In this document: positions 42,453 to 51,779 of the stretch, one piece after another
How positions within the stretch are numbered: position 1 is the first letter of the stretch
Layout: each line of letters opens with the position of its first letter
Assembly: GCA_017559985.1 (NCBI GenBank)
Contig: JAFYPW010000064.1
Location: 1-56,281, forward strand
Direction of reading: 5' to 3'
Length of the DNA: 56,281 nt
Source: Oscillospiraceae bacterium
GTDB taxonomy: Bacteria; Bacillota; Clostridia; Oscillospirales; JAAYXM01
The notes under the pieces: generated by a model
Seen by the model: the letters and a program-made list of their open reading frames with translations, nothing else
The model's database searches: none
Told to the model about the DNA's origin: nothing
Position numbers and translations under genes: made by a program

Positions 42453-42474
42453 ACTTTCCTCCTTAAACATTGAA

Positions 42475-42504
42475 TTGGCTGCGGCCAAGTGTTGCCGCAG
42501 CCAA
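42475..42504 (-). repeat. intercistronic hairpin between TAXI and permease genes
   Basis: 11-base stem TTGGCTGCGGC/GCCGCAGCCAA (42475-42485 with 42494-42504), loop of 8, no T-run. Such structures usually protect the 3' end of the binding-protein message, giving more binding protein than permease. Confidence 0.6.
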
Positions 42505-42524
42505 AACTTTTCTTTTAAAAGAAT

Positions 42525-43481
42525 TTACTGAACTGCTACTTCAACATTCTTTTCTGCGAAGTACTTTGCAGCACCTGCATGGAACGGAACTGTCATACCT
42601 TCTGTTGCATTTTCGATGCTGAGCTCAGCACCCTTTGCATTTTCAGCAGTGATTGCTTCAATGTTATCAAAGATTGCAGCTGTGAGATTGTAAACATCTT
42701 CTTCTGCTGCGTCTGCACTTACGATAAGAGTTGCCTTAACAGTAACTGTTGTGACATCCTCTGTCTGACCTGCATATGTGCCTGCCGGAACTGTGTATGT
42801 TGTGTAGAACGGGCAATCTGCCATCATCTTCTCTGCCACTGCACCGTCAATCGGTACGAGGTATGCCGAGTTTGTTGTGCAGAGCTCTGTGATAGCCGGA
42901 GTCGGTGCACCTGCTACGATGAATGCAGCGTCAATCTTGCCGTCTTTAAGAGCATCTGCGCTGTCAGCAAAAGACTGATACTGTGCCTTGATGTCATCCT
43001 CTGTGAGGCCCGCTGCTGTGAGAACATCCATTGCGTTGAAGTAAACACCGGAGCCCGGAGCACCGATGGAAACAGCCTTGCCTTTAAGGTCAGCAACACT
43101 CTTGATAGCCGGATCCATTGTTACAAGCTGAACTGCCTCTGCATAGAGACCTGCAACTGTGCGGAAGGATTCAACCTTGCCCTCTGACTCAAAGGAGCGT
43201 GTGCCGTCCCAGGCGTATGACATAACGTCAGACTGAACTGTGCCGAGCTGATAGTTGCCGGCAGCTATGCCCTGAATGTTTGCCTTTGAACCGTCTGTCG
43301 AAACAACAGTTACGTTTATGCCTGCGTTATTTGTGATGTACTGGCCGAGAACGCCGCCATAACCGTAATATGTACCTGCTGTGCCACCTGTACCCATTGT
43401 CATCTTTGTTCCTGCACCTGTGCAAGCACAAAGAGCAAAGAGCATAAGTGCTGCGAGCGCAATTGCGATAATCTTCTTCAT
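42525..43481 (-). CDS. TAXI-family TRAP solute-binding lipoprotein
   Basis: 318 residues. Lipoprotein signal peptide (hydrophobic core, then LCAC with the lipid-attachment Cys at about 20). Mature part begins TKMTMGTGGTAGTYYGYGGV, the TAXI signature, with VSIGAPGSGVYFNAMDVL later. It delivers substrate to the fused permease encoded 72 bases downstream. Anchored on the outer face of the membrane. The ATG follows AGGAGG. Confidence 0.93.
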   Translation of the reverse strand: MKKIIAIALAALMLFALCACTGAGTKMTMGTGGTAGTYYGYGGVLGQYITNNAGINVTVVSTDGSKANIQGIAAGNYQLGTVQSDVMSYAWDGTRSFESEGKVESFRTVAGLYAEAVQLVTMDPAIKSVADLKGKAVSIGAPGSGVYFNAMDVLTAAGLTEDDIKAQYQSFADSADALKDGKIDAAFIVAGAPTPAITELCTTNSAYLVPIDGAVAEKMMADCPFYTTYTVPAGTYAGQTEDVTTVTVKATLIVSADAAEEDVYNLTAAIFDNIEAITAENAKGAELSIENATEGMTVPFHAGAAKYFAEKNVEVAVQ

Positions 43482-43524
43482 TGAAAATTCCTCCTGTTTA
43501 TGTAATACAAAATACGTATGCTAT

Positions 43525-43553
43525 ATTATAAATCAATTTAAATATTTTTTCAA
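43525..43553 (-). promoter_or_regulatory. promoter of the TAXI TRAP operon
   Basis: Minus-strand TTGAAA (43548-43553), spacer 17, TATAAT (43525-43530). Confidence 0.65.
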
Positions 43554-43593
43554 GTTCTTTTTATATTTTATGTAAAAAATTACAATCATATGC

Positions 43594-43626
43594 AAAATAC
43601 CGCCCGCAAAACGCAGACGGTATTTA
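43594..43626 (-). terminator. terminator after ispH-rpsA
   Basis: Outer stem AAATACCG/CGGTATTT (arms near 43594-43602 and 43618-43625) with an imperfect inner part and a T-rich 3' side on the minus strand. It closes the long operon that starts near 51630. Confidence 0.6.
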
Positions 43627-43639
43627 AAGCAACTTATAA

Positions 43640-45658
43640 TTATTCTTCTGTCACTTCGGGGATAATGTCGTTTTCTTCACCGGAAGTTGCAACAACTGCA
43701 TCTGCTTCATCGGAAGCCTCTGCTTCTTCTGCTGCATTAGCCTCCTCACCCAGTATAAGAGCACGCATAGAGAGAGAAACCTTCTTGTTTTCTTCGTCTA
43801 TTGCCGTGATCTTTGCATCAACCTCGTCGCCCTCTTTGAGAACATCGCCCGGCTTTGCAATATGAGTGTTTGTGATCTGTGAAATGTGGATAAGACCGTC
43901 AACACCCGGAAGAATTTCAGCAAATGCACCAAAAGGCATAAGCTTGACAATCTTAACCTTTGCTGTGTCATCAACACCGTATGCAGATGTGAACTTTGTC
44001 CACGGGTTATCCTCTGCTTTTCTGTAACCGAGAGAAATCTTCTTCTTTTCAGCATCAAGTGCGATAACGAAAACGTCGATCTCCTGGCCTTCCTTGAACA
44101 TCTCAGACGGATGACCGATGCGTGTCCAAGACATTTCGGAAATGTGAACCATTCCGTCAACACCGCCGATGTCTACAAAAGCGCCATAGGAAGTGAGAGA
44201 ACGAACAACACCCTTATAAGCCTTGCCAACCTCAATCTCTGCCCACACACGTTCAAGAGCCTCACGGCGAACTTCTGCGGAAACCTCGCGGATAGATCCG
44301 ACGATGCGGCGACGTGCACGGTTTACTTCTTTGATTTTGAGCTGAACCTTCTTTTTAAGAATTTCTGTCATTTCAGCATTTCTCGGAAGACCTGTCTGTG
44401 AAGCAGGAACAAAAACGCGAAGACCGTGTACAGATACGATAACACCACCTGCGTTAACATCAACAACAGTGCCCTCAACAGTTGTCTTGTCCTGACGGGC
44501 AAGCTCAACATCATCCCAACCCTTGATAGCATCAAGGCGCTTCTTGGAAAGTGTGATAATTCCTTCTACGTCGTTAACACGGATAACAGAACATTCGATT
44601 TCATCGCCGACTTTGTACTTGTCAGCAGCGTCTGCATCATCGCCGATTTCCGAATACGGAATATAACCGGCGTATTTTGCGCCAAGGTCTACCTGTATTT
44701 CAGACGGTGTGATAGCTGTTATCACGCCGACAACCTTATCTCCGTTATTAAAAGTTTTGAGAGACCCCAAAAGAAGCTCCTCAAAGGATTCGCCTTCAAA
44801 ATTGTTTACCATTTCGCTCATCTTGCCTTTTACCTCCTTAATTATCCAATCGGGCGTTGATGCACCGGCCGTAATCCCTATACTCCCCGCACCGGAAATG
44901 CTTTCGGGAGTGATCTCGTCTGCATTTTCCACACGGATGACCTTTGGACACACGGACCGGCAAATCTCTACAAGCTCGTTTGTATTTGAGCTTGTCCTGT
45001 CCCCGATAACAACCATAACATCGACTTTCGCTGCGAGCGAAGCAGCTTCCGTCTGACGTTTATAGGTCGCGAGACATATTGTATCAAATATTTCGCAATT
45101 TGTACACACTTTTTTTAGAATTTTTACGCAACTTTCCCAAATCTTTCTTCCTATGGTTGTCTGGGCCACGGCGCAAACCCGCTTGTTTTCAAGGTTTTTA
45201 AGTCTTCCGAGTAGCTCTTTTATTTCTTCCTCACTGCCGACAATTTCCGCATTTTTACACTGTCCCGCAATGCCGAGAACCTCGGGATGCTCACGTTTTC
45301 CGACGATTATAACATCATATCCCGCGTCATACTTTTCTTTTACTATTTTATGTATTCTCATAACGTAGGGGCAGGTCGCGTCCGTATATTCAATTTTTCT
45401 TTCGGAAAGCTCGTCGTAAACACTCTTCGGAACACCGTGAGAACGGATTATGGCGCGTGTGTTTTCCGGAATCTCCGCAACATTTTCAACGCTTGGAACG
45501 CCGCGTTCCGCAAGGTGGTTTACAACATGTGCATTATGTATTATCGGGCCGAGCGTACATGCGCGGATACCCTCTTCCGCAAGTTCTTCCGCTATATCAA
45601 CCGCGCGACGGACTCCGAAACAAAAACCCGCTGTTTCCGCGAGAATGATTTCCGCCAT
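43640..45658 (-). CDS. ispH: IspH (HMB-PP reductase) fused to ribosomal protein S1-like domains
   Basis: 672 residues. Residues 1-280 are IspH, the last enzyme of the MEP isoprenoid pathway, with cluster cysteines in AGFCFGVRRAVD, YTDATCPYV and FDTICLATYKRQ, plus IRSHGVPK and DRTSSNTNELVE. Residues from about 300 hold four S1 RNA-binding repeats; the third (GVVRSLTSYGAFVDIGGVDG) and fourth (IVKLMPFGAFAEILPGVDGL) are clearest. An acidic tail follows. This fusion is established in Clostridia. ATG overlaps the plsC stop (TAATG). Confidence 0.96.
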   Translation of the reverse strand: MAEIILAETAGFCFGVRRAVDIAEELAEEGIRACTLGPIIHNAHVVNHLAERGVPSVENVAEIPENTRAIIRSHGVPKSVYDELSERKIEYTDATCPYVMRIHKIVKEKYDAGYDVIIVGKREHPEVLGIAGQCKNAEIVGSEEEIKELLGRLKNLENKRVCAVAQTTIGRKIWESCVKILKKVCTNCEIFDTICLATYKRQTEAASLAAKVDVMVVIGDRTSSNTNELVEICRSVCPKVIRVENADEITPESISGAGSIGITAGASTPDWIIKEVKGKMSEMVNNFEGESFEELLLGSLKTFNNGDKVVGVITAITPSEIQVDLGAKYAGYIPYSEIGDDADAADKYKVGDEIECSVIRVNDVEGIITLSKKRLDAIKGWDDVELARQDKTTVEGTVVDVNAGGVIVSVHGLRVFVPASQTGLPRNAEMTEILKKKVQLKIKEVNRARRRIVGSIREVSAEVRREALERVWAEIEVGKAYKGVVRSLTSYGAFVDIGGVDGMVHISEMSWTRIGHPSEMFKEGQEIDVFVIALDAEKKKISLGYRKAEDNPWTKFTSAYGVDDTAKVKIVKLMPFGAFAEILPGVDGLIHISQITNTHIAKPGDVLKEGDEVDAKITAIDEENKKVSLSMRALILGEEANAAEEAEASDEADAVVATSGEENDIIPEVTEE

Positions 45659-46242
45659 TATTTTTCACCGCCGTTTCCGAGACTGAGTATTTCTCCGAAA
45701 ACCTTTTCCACAACTGCTTTATACTTCGCTGCACCCGTGCCCTCTGCTTCCGGCGTTATCGGTTTTCCGACAATTACCTCGCCTTTTCCAAAAAGATGTC
45801 GCGGCGACTTCACATATACCGGAATCATATCCGTCTTTGCGCGGCATGCAATCATGGCAGCGCCGTTTTTCGCACCGCTTACATCCGCTTCTCCGTGAAC
45901 TCTCGTTCCCTCAGGAAAAATCATAAGCTTTTTCCCTTCGTTCAAAGAGGCTATTGCATTCCGGAGAGTTGAAATATCCGTTGCTCCGCGGTTTACCCCT
46001 ATAACGCCGAGAGCGCGCAGAAAGCTGCCAAGAACCGGAATTTTCATAAGCTCTGCTTTTGCCATAAAAGACCAGTTTGTTTTCAAACCGAAAGCTATGC
46101 AGAGAAAGATGGGGTCAAGCATTGAAGTATGGTTTGCACAAACAACTGCCGCAGCCTCCGGAACATTCTCCCTCCCTGTTATCCTGACTCTGTAAAGAAG
46201 CCTGAACACAGGCATAAAAAGCACGTATATCACTTTATACAT
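45658..46242 (-). CDS. plsC: 1-acyl-glycerol-3-phosphate acyltransferase
   Basis: 194 residues. N-terminal hydrophobic helix, catalytic VCANHTSMLDPIFL (the HX4D motif), substrate-binding FPEGTRVHGEADV, and IPVYVKSPR. It makes phosphatidic acid at the membrane. Its start overlaps the end of cmk and its stop overlaps the ispH start, a cmk-plsC-ispH-rpsA order seen in other Clostridia. Confidence 0.93.
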   Translation of the reverse strand: MYKVIYVLFMPVFRLLYRVRITGRENVPEAAAVVCANHTSMLDPIFLCIAFGLKTNWSFMAKAELMKIPVLGSFLRALGVIGVNRGATDISTLRNAIASLNEGKKLMIFPEGTRVHGEADVSGAKNGAAMIACRAKTDMIPVYVKSPRHLFGKGEVIVGKPITPEAEGTGAAKYKAVVEKVFGEILSLGNGGEK

Positions 46243-46918
46243 TTTTCAGTTCACCAAGCCTTGCCGAAACTATTTCGCGTATTACCTTCACGCTCTTTTC
46301 AAGAGTGTTTCCCGTTGTGTCCACCAGAATTGCGTCATCTGCCGCGACAAGCGGTGCAACCGCACGGGCAGAATCTCTTGCATCGCGCGCACGCATATCA
46401 GAAAGCACGGTTTCAAACGGGACATTCTGCCCACGCGCCGCAAGTTCTTCATATCTTCTTCGTGCCCTGTCCTCATCTGTTGCCGTGAGAAAAATCTTTA
46501 TTTCCGCATCAGGCAGAACCACCGTTCCGATATCACGACCATCCATAATAACATTGTCCCGCTCGGCAAACGCTCTCTGCATATCAAGAAGAAATGCGCG
46601 CACTGCGGGGATCGCCGACACGGCAGAGGCATATTCGGAAATTATGTGCTCACGTATTGCTACCGTGACATCTTCTCCGTTTAAATAGAGCTTCTGTTGC
46701 CCTCCGATATGCTTTATTTCTATATTGATTTTATCAAGAACAGAGCTTACCGCCTCAGCGCTTTTGGGGTCGATGCCGTTACGGTGCACAAACACGCCCA
46801 CCGTGCGGTATATTGCGCCTGTATCGACATATGTGAAGCCAAGCTCCTTTGCAAGTAATTTTGAGATTGTGCTCTTCCCCGCGCCGCTGGGCCCGTCGAT
46901 TGCAATAGCTGTTTTCAT
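46235..46918 (-). CDS. cmk: cytidylate kinase
   Basis: 227 residues. P-loop AIDGPSGAGKSTISKLLAKE at the N-terminus, then GFTYVDTGAIYRTV and DGRDIGTVVLPDAEIKIFLT, the CMP-binding region. It phosphorylates CMP and dCMP. Complete; six bases after the FAD-dependent oxidoreductase gene. Confidence 0.96.
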   Translation of the reverse strand: MKTAIAIDGPSGAGKSTISKLLAKELGFTYVDTGAIYRTVGVFVHRNGIDPKSAEAVSSVLDKINIEIKHIGGQQKLYLNGEDVTVAIREHIISEYASAVSAIPAVRAFLLDMQRAFAERDNVIMDGRDIGTVVLPDAEIKIFLTATDEDRARRRYEELAARGQNVPFETVLSDMRARDARDSARAVAPLVAADDAILVDTTGNTLEKSVKVIREIVSARLGELKNV

Positions 46919-46924
46919 AACTTC

Positions 46925-48163
46925 TTACCTCTCTTCATTTTTTGCAGCTGCCTCTCCTGCAACGTATGCACTTGACCACGCTATCTGAAGATTAAAGCCG
47001 CCGGTATAAGCATCAACATCAAGAACCTCTCCCGCAAAATACAGACCGCAGACCTTCTTTGACTCCATAGTCTTTGGATTTATTTCGCGGACATCAACGC
47101 CTCCCGTTGTTATAATCGCCTCTTCGATCGGACGTTTTCCGTATATTTCAAATGTCAGACACTTCATAGTATCCCGAAGTTTTCTTCTCATCTCACGCGT
47201 CAGGCTGTTTGCCTTTACACCGCCATCAATCCCTGCCTTTGCAAGGACGACCGCAACAAGACTTGCAGGCATAAACCCGCGAAGCAGATTGTGCATATCC
47301 TTATTCTTTTTTTCTTCAATATCTCGCAAAATTCTCTCTTCGAGCTTTTCGGGTGTTAACCCCGGTTTCAAATCTATGGAAATGCTGTATTTTTCTTTAT
47401 CAAAGTTTCTCATATGCGCACTTGCCGAGAGGACGAGCGGCCCGCTCATGCCAAAGTGCGTAAACAGCATCTCACCAAGTTCAGAAAAAATGAGCTTTCC
47501 CTTTTCGTTTTTTACTGAAAGCGTCACGTTTTTAAGAGTCAGCCCCTGTGCACTTGCGCAAATTTTCTCCGAGACAAGAGGAACAAGAGAGCCCTGCACT
47601 TTTGAAACAGTATGACCGCAGGATTTTGCAAACTCATACCCGTCGCCGGTAGACCCCGTAAGCGGATATGATGCACCGCCCGTTGCGACAATAACACAAT
47701 CGCACAAAACTTCTCCTGCATCCGTCTGCACCCCAAGCACTCTTTCACCATCGGAAAGAATCCCCAGAGCCACGGCTTTTTTTATCCTGACTCCGCCACG
47801 CTTTGCAAACGCGACAAGTGCATCGGTTATGTCGCGGGCGCGGTCAGAAACCGGAAAAACACGGCCTCCGCGTTCCGTTTTAAGTGCCACTCCCTCCCGC
47901 TCAAAAAATGCCATTGTATCTTGCGGCGAGAATGCAGAAAACGCACTGTACATAAACCTCGGATTCTGAGGAACATTTAAAAGCAACGTATCAAACTCAC
48001 AATTATTGGTCAGGTTACACCTGCCCTTTCCGGTTATGTTAAGTTTTCTGCCGGCAGAGCCGTTCTTTTCAAGAAGCGTTACATCCGCACCGCGCTCTGC
48101 CGCAACACCTGCGGCAAAAAGCCCGGCAGCGCCTGCTCCTATGACTACTACTGTCTTATTCAT
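46925..48163 (-). CDS. HI0933/YhiN-family FAD-dependent oxidoreductase
   Basis: 412 residues. Rossmann start VVVIGAGAAGLFAAGVAAER, the family signature AGRKLNITGKGRCNLTNNCE, ATGGASYPLTGSTGDGYEFA, and the C-terminal GGVDVREINPKTMESKKVCG with LQIAWSSAYVAGEAAA. Function is unknown for most members; one group (BaiN) acts in bile-acid dehydroxylation. ATG at 48163 lies within the last codons of the RpiR gene (ATGAATAA), so the pair is coupled. Confidence 0.88.
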   Translation of the reverse strand: MNKTVVVIGAGAAGLFAAGVAAERGADVTLLEKNGSAGRKLNITGKGRCNLTNNCEFDTLLLNVPQNPRFMYSAFSAFSPQDTMAFFEREGVALKTERGGRVFPVSDRARDITDALVAFAKRGGVRIKKAVALGILSDGERVLGVQTDAGEVLCDCVIVATGGASYPLTGSTGDGYEFAKSCGHTVSKVQGSLVPLVSEKICASAQGLTLKNVTLSVKNEKGKLIFSELGEMLFTHFGMSGPLVLSASAHMRNFDKEKYSISIDLKPGLTPEKLEERILRDIEEKKNKDMHNLLRGFMPASLVAVVLAKAGIDGGVKANSLTREMRRKLRDTMKCLTFEIYGKRPIEEAIITTGGVDVREINPKTMESKKVCGLYFAGEVLDVDAYTGGFNLQIAWSSAYVAGEAAAKNEER

Positions 48164-49016
48164 TTTCAAACTTCTCGTACACTCCGTATTCATCCCAGAT
48201 AGTTTCAAGGCTCGAAAGAATATCGGACACTTCCTTTTCCTTACGCATACTTATTGCAGCTATGAGTGCATTCACAAGAGAAAGCGGTGCGACAAGAGAA
48301 TCCACAAACGAAACCATACCGCTCCGCACCGTAAGCTTACAGTCCGCCTTGCTGCAAAGCGGAGAGCTTTCCGAATCGGTAATCGCCACAACGCGCGCTC
48401 CGCGGTTGTGAGCAAACTGCATAGCGTTTATTGTGCGTTTTGAATAACGCGGAAAGCTTACACCGATAAAAACATCATCCCGCGAGATGTGGAGAAGATG
48501 TTCAAAAACCTCGCTGACACTCACCGTGCTTATTATATGCACATCGGGAAAAATCAGATTAAGATAAAAGCCAAGAAACTGAGCTATTGCGCTTGAAGCA
48601 CGCACACCGATTATGTATATCTTCTTTGCAGAAAGAATGCATTCAACCGCAGAATTGAACTCGTCACGGTCTATCCTGCCAATTGCAGAGATGATATTTT
48701 CGGCATCTTTTCTCAAAACCTCGGATATTACATCATCCCGCAGCTGGGTACTTGTAAGCTCTATTCTCTGCGTCGCGGTAAGCCTCTTTTTTATCAGTTC
48801 CTGCAAGTCCTTCTGCATCTCGGGATATCCGTCATAACCAAGCTCTGCGGCAAACCTTACAACGGTCGATTCGCTTGCCTGTGTGACCGATGCAAGCTTT
48901 GACGCTGTCATAAACGCCGCCTTGTCATAGTTTTTTATTATATACTCCGCTATACGCCGCTGTGTTTTGGAATAAGAGGAGAGCTCCTCCTCAAACCGCC
49001 TGAGCAGGTTTTTCAA
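48156..49016 (-). CDS. MurR/RpiR-family transcriptional regulator
   Basis: 286 residues. N-terminal HTH (LSSYSKTQRRIAEYIIKNYD, VTQASESTVVRFAAELGYDG) and a C-terminal SIS sugar-phosphate domain (KIYIIGVRASSAIAQFLGFY, FIGVSFPRYSKRTINAMQFA). TTG at 49016 is supported by GGGGG 7 bases upstream, and overlaps the end of trmB by 26 bases. Such regulators respond to phosphosugars; no sugar genes adjoin it here, so its target is unknown. Confidence 0.9.
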   Translation of the reverse strand: MKNLLRRFEEELSSYSKTQRRIAEYIIKNYDKAAFMTASKLASVTQASESTVVRFAAELGYDGYPEMQKDLQELIKKRLTATQRIELTSTQLRDDVISEVLRKDAENIISAIGRIDRDEFNSAVECILSAKKIYIIGVRASSAIAQFLGFYLNLIFPDVHIISTVSVSEVFEHLLHISRDDVFIGVSFPRYSKRTINAMQFAHNRGARVVAITDSESSPLCSKADCKLTVRSGMVSFVDSLVAPLSLVNALIAAISMRKEKEVSDILSSLETIWDEYGVYEKFENE

Positions 49017-49656
49017 CAGAAATCCCCCTTTGCGATTTATAGCCTTCGACTCTGTATATATTCATTCCAATGTCCATAAATCTCGACTCATATTCCGTAA
49101 CTATGTTGTCAAGTCCGCTTGCTGCGAGGTCAAACGTAATATTGCGAAGTTTAAGTCCGTATTCAGACATCGAGTTAAGCGAAAACTCAAACAGACCTCT
49201 GTTATCTGTCTTAAAGAAGACAAATCCGTCCTCGCAAAGAATCTTATCGTAAATCGCAAGAAAATCTCCGTGTGTGAGGCGGCGCTTTGCCTGCTTCTTT
49301 CTCGGCCACGGATCGCTGAAATTGAGATATATACCGTCAATCTCGCCCTCGTCAAAAATATCACCGAGATTCTTTGCATCCGTATCAAGAAAAACAACAT
49401 TTTTTATTTCATCACGGAGAGCCTTCTCCGCCGCCATAACAAGAGCACCCTGCTCGCGTTCGATTCCGACAAACAGGATATCTTTATTTATCTTTGCCGT
49501 TTCAGTGATAAACCTGCCTTTGCCGCAACCGATTTCTATACAAATTTTGTCAAACCCGAAACTTTCTTTCCACTTACCCAAAAAACCGGCAGCATCCCCG
49601 GGCATAATCCCCGAGCAGAGCGCAAGGCGTTTCTGGAGATTTGGTTTTTTTCTCAT
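48991..49656 (-). CDS. trmB: tRNA (guanine-N7-)-methyltransferase
   Basis: 221 residues. SAM-binding loop CIEIGCGKGRFITETAK, then FVGIEREQGALVMAAEKAL, and the TrmB signature LNFSDPWPRKKQAKRRLTHG. It methylates G46 in the variable loop of tRNAs. ATG at 49656 gives MRKKPNLQKRL; the ribosome site is weak, and a TTG two codons upstream is possible. Confidence 0.95.
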   Translation of the reverse strand: MRKKPNLQKRLALCSGIMPGDAAGFLGKWKESFGFDKICIEIGCGKGRFITETAKINKDILFVGIEREQGALVMAAEKALRDEIKNVVFLDTDAKNLGDIFDEGEIDGIYLNFSDPWPRKKQAKRRLTHGDFLAIYDKILCEDGFVFFKTDNRGLFEFSLNSMSEYGLKLRNITFDLAASGLDNIVTEYESRFMDIGMNIYRVEGYKSQRGISVEKPAQAV

Positions 49657-49692
49657 TCGCAAGATACTACACTCTCCATCTGAAATTTGTTG

Positions 49693-50229
49693 TTAATTCG
49701 CACTTCTTGAAAAATACACCGTATCAATACCCTTGCCACGGTCATTCTCGATTCTTGAAAGTTCTTCAAAGCCGAAGCCTTCAAGAATTTTTATATGCGC
49801 TGTGTTCGTTGACCAGGTGCGGGTATAAACACTCCTGTCGGAATACAGCTCAAAAAAGAGATGCGAATACATTTTCTTCGTAACCCCCATACCCCTTGCA
49901 GAAGACGATACAAGAAGTGTTGAAATGTATATATTTGGAAGATCGTCATTCCCGATACATTCGTTTGTATAATCCTCTTTAAACGAAACAAGACCGATAA
50001 TCTTGTCCTCTTCCACACAAACAAGAACTTTTTGCCGCAGCATTTCTCCGGCATACGTTTCCACGCCATCCCCGTTTACCGTCGCGGTGTTTCCGGAAAA
50101 GTTCTTCTGTGTGGTTGAGCTTCGTTTTGAGAGAGGCGGAACAAATTCGCCGTCGCTTTCACTCAGCATTTTCAGAATCTGCTCCCGATAACTCTCTTTT
50201 CCTGTCTCATCAAGAATCTTATATCTCAT
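49693..50229 (-). CDS. GNAT-family N-acetyltransferase
   Basis: 178 residues. Acetyl-CoA-binding motif A in STLLVSSSARGMGVTKKMYS, followed by motif B TNTAHIKILEGFGFEELSRI, the standard GNAT order. The first 60 residues are a less conserved region with polar runs (KRSSTTQKNFSGN). Substrate unknown. It lies between the alpha/beta hydrolase (11 bases) and trmB (36 bases) in the same run. Confidence 0.82.
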   Translation of the reverse strand: MRYKILDETGKESYREQILKMLSESDGEFVPPLSKRSSTTQKNFSGNTATVNGDGVETYAGEMLRQKVLVCVEEDKIIGLVSFKEDYTNECIGNDDLPNIYISTLLVSSSARGMGVTKKMYSHLFFELYSDRSVYTRTWSTNTAHIKILEGFGFEELSRIENDRGKGIDTVYFSRSAN

Positions 50230-50240
50230 TGTTTCAACCT

Positions 50241-50954
50241 TTAATCTTTGTCATACTTCTTTACGAACTCAATAATGGGTGTCGGGTCTTCAAGACCATG
50301 CGGATGGTGTCCGCAATCCGGCTTGATGATTGTCTCAATCGTTGCGCCCGCTTTGACATAAGCATCATTTACATACTTACCGTTTTCGTCATACGGAACA
50401 ATGAAATCCGCATCTCCGGCGATAAGCAAAGTCGGTATGTTGTTCTTTACAAGCTGCGGGACGAAATCAAGCGGATGTTCGCGATAGCCCATAAGGTCTA
50501 TCACATCCATCTTCTTCATCTTCACAAATTCCTTCATAAGCCATGAGGTTGCGCGTCCCATTCCCGCCGGACAGGAAAGGAGGTTTACAACCGGCGCATC
50601 AAGATAGAGGCACGAAACATACTGCGGATATTTAGCCGCAAAATAGATGCCCTGCATACCGCCACAGCTCATACCTACAATTACACATTTCTTTGCAAGT
50701 CCATACTCTTTATGTACAAATTCTGCAAAACGTGCTCTTGCATCTGTATCATCCCACTCATGCCAGCGTGTTTTGTTGCTTATATGAAAGAGGTGGTACC
50801 CCTGCTTTACAAGCTCAATCTCAGCATTCGGAAAGGCACCGAAATATTCTGTTTTCAAAAGCCATCTGCCATTGGGTTTATCAGGATAAACTGCCCAGAG
50901 TTCACGATCCTCAAACGTTGTCTTTTCAAATCTGAAACCGTTCCACATTTCCAT
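50241..50954 (-). CDS. alpha/beta hydrolase (peptidase/esterase type)
   Basis: 237 residues. Nucleophile elbow VIVGMSCGGMQGIYFA (G-x-S-x-G-G), acid in LLIAGDADFIVPYDENG, and His in KPDCGHHPHGLED. No signal peptide, so cytoplasmic. ATG at 50954 follows AAAGGA at 9 bases. It lies 4 bases after the SGNH hydrolase gene, which suggests successive de-esterification steps on one substrate (inference). Confidence 0.85.
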   Translation of the reverse strand: MEMWNGFRFEKTTFEDRELWAVYPDKPNGRWLLKTEYFGAFPNAEIELVKQGYHLFHISNKTRWHEWDDTDARARFAEFVHKEYGLAKKCVIVGMSCGGMQGIYFAAKYPQYVSCLYLDAPVVNLLSCPAGMGRATSWLMKEFVKMKKMDVIDLMGYREHPLDFVPQLVKNNIPTLLIAGDADFIVPYDENGKYVNDAYVKAGATIETIIKPDCGHHPHGLEDPTPIIEFVKKYDKD

Positions 50955-50958
50955 TTTT

Positions 50959-51630
50959 TCATATCCTTTCAAAAAAACTTTTAAGTTTATTTGCTACAAC
51001 TTCATGCCCAGCGTCGCTCGGATGGCATCCGTCGGGCATATATTTCTCACGAATTTCAGGTATTGCCGGCTGTATTCCGCTTTCCGCAAACAGGTCAAGC
51101 ACAGGCAAAGAATAATATTCCGCGACCTCGCGTATCACATTGACATAGTCGCGCAGTGTGCCAAACTTTTTTGAGTCCTTTTGTGCAACAGTCTGCACCT
51201 CATCCGAACGATGAAGCGGAGTCATAATTACTATGGGTTTGCCAAGGTACTTCACGATGAGTTTTGAGAAGACATAATGACACGCGCCGTAGAAAGTCTC
51301 GGGTGTGCGGTCATCCATATCCCCCATCGGCGCATCGCCGTGACCGTAGTCATTCGTGCCCCCGAAGACAATTACGGCATCAGCATCGTCAGACATCATC
51401 TCCCAACGTACGCAAAATGCGTTTTCGTCGAGAATTCCGCCTTTCCCGTATTCCGGGATACCCTTGTCCTGTAAGGCAAATCTCGTGCCGGAAAAACCGT
51501 AATTTCTCGCTTCTGAAAGCCCCGCCATGCGTGCAAGACACGCGTGGTAAATTTTATCGGGACTGCTTGCGCCCACGCCCTCGGTTATGCTGTCGCCAAG
51601 GAAGTTTATTTTCGCACCTCGAAGTTCCAT
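50959..51630 (-). CDS. SGNH/GDSL-family hydrolase
   Basis: 223 residues. Block I INFLGDSITEGVGASS with the catalytic Ser, block II region NYGFSGTRFA, block III VIVFGGTNDYGHGD, and block V MPDGCHPSDAGHEVVA with catalytic Asp and His. All four SGNH residues are present. No signal peptide. ATG at 51630 has GGGAG at 7 bases. Typical activity is carbohydrate or lipid deacylation. First gene of the nine-gene run that ends with ispH-rpsA. Confidence 0.9.
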   Translation of the reverse strand: MELRGAKINFLGDSITEGVGASSPDKIYHACLARMAGLSEARNYGFSGTRFALQDKGIPEYGKGGILDENAFCVRWEMMSDDADAVIVFGGTNDYGHGDAPMGDMDDRTPETFYGACHYVFSKLIVKYLGKPIVIMTPLHRSDEVQTVAQKDSKKFGTLRDYVNVIREVAEYYSLPVLDLFAESGIQPAIPEIREKYMPDGCHPSDAGHEVVANKLKSFFERI

Positions 51631-51688
51631 ACCTTTTCTCCCATTCATTTCATTTAAATATCCAAACTGTATATTGCATATCAAGTTA

Positions 51689-51716
51689 AGTATATCACAA
51701 ACCGCAGGAATTGCAA
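51689..51716 (-). promoter_or_regulatory. promoter of the SGNH-to-rpsA run
   Basis: Minus-strand TTGCAA (51711-51716), spacer 16, TATACT (51689-51694), about 58 bases before the SGNH start codon. Confidence 0.5.
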
Positions 51717-51747
51717 GATTATACTTTTACCCGGAGTACAAAAAACA

Positions 51748-51773
51748 CAGCCTTGTGAGCTTTCACAAGGCTG
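51748..51773 (-). terminator. terminator of the Gfo/Idh-isomerase operon
   Basis: Stem CAGCCTTGTGA/TCACAAGGCTG (51748-51758 with 51763-51773), four-base loop, followed by TGTTTTTTG on the minus strand. Confidence 0.92.
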
Positions 51774-51779
51774 CGCTTT

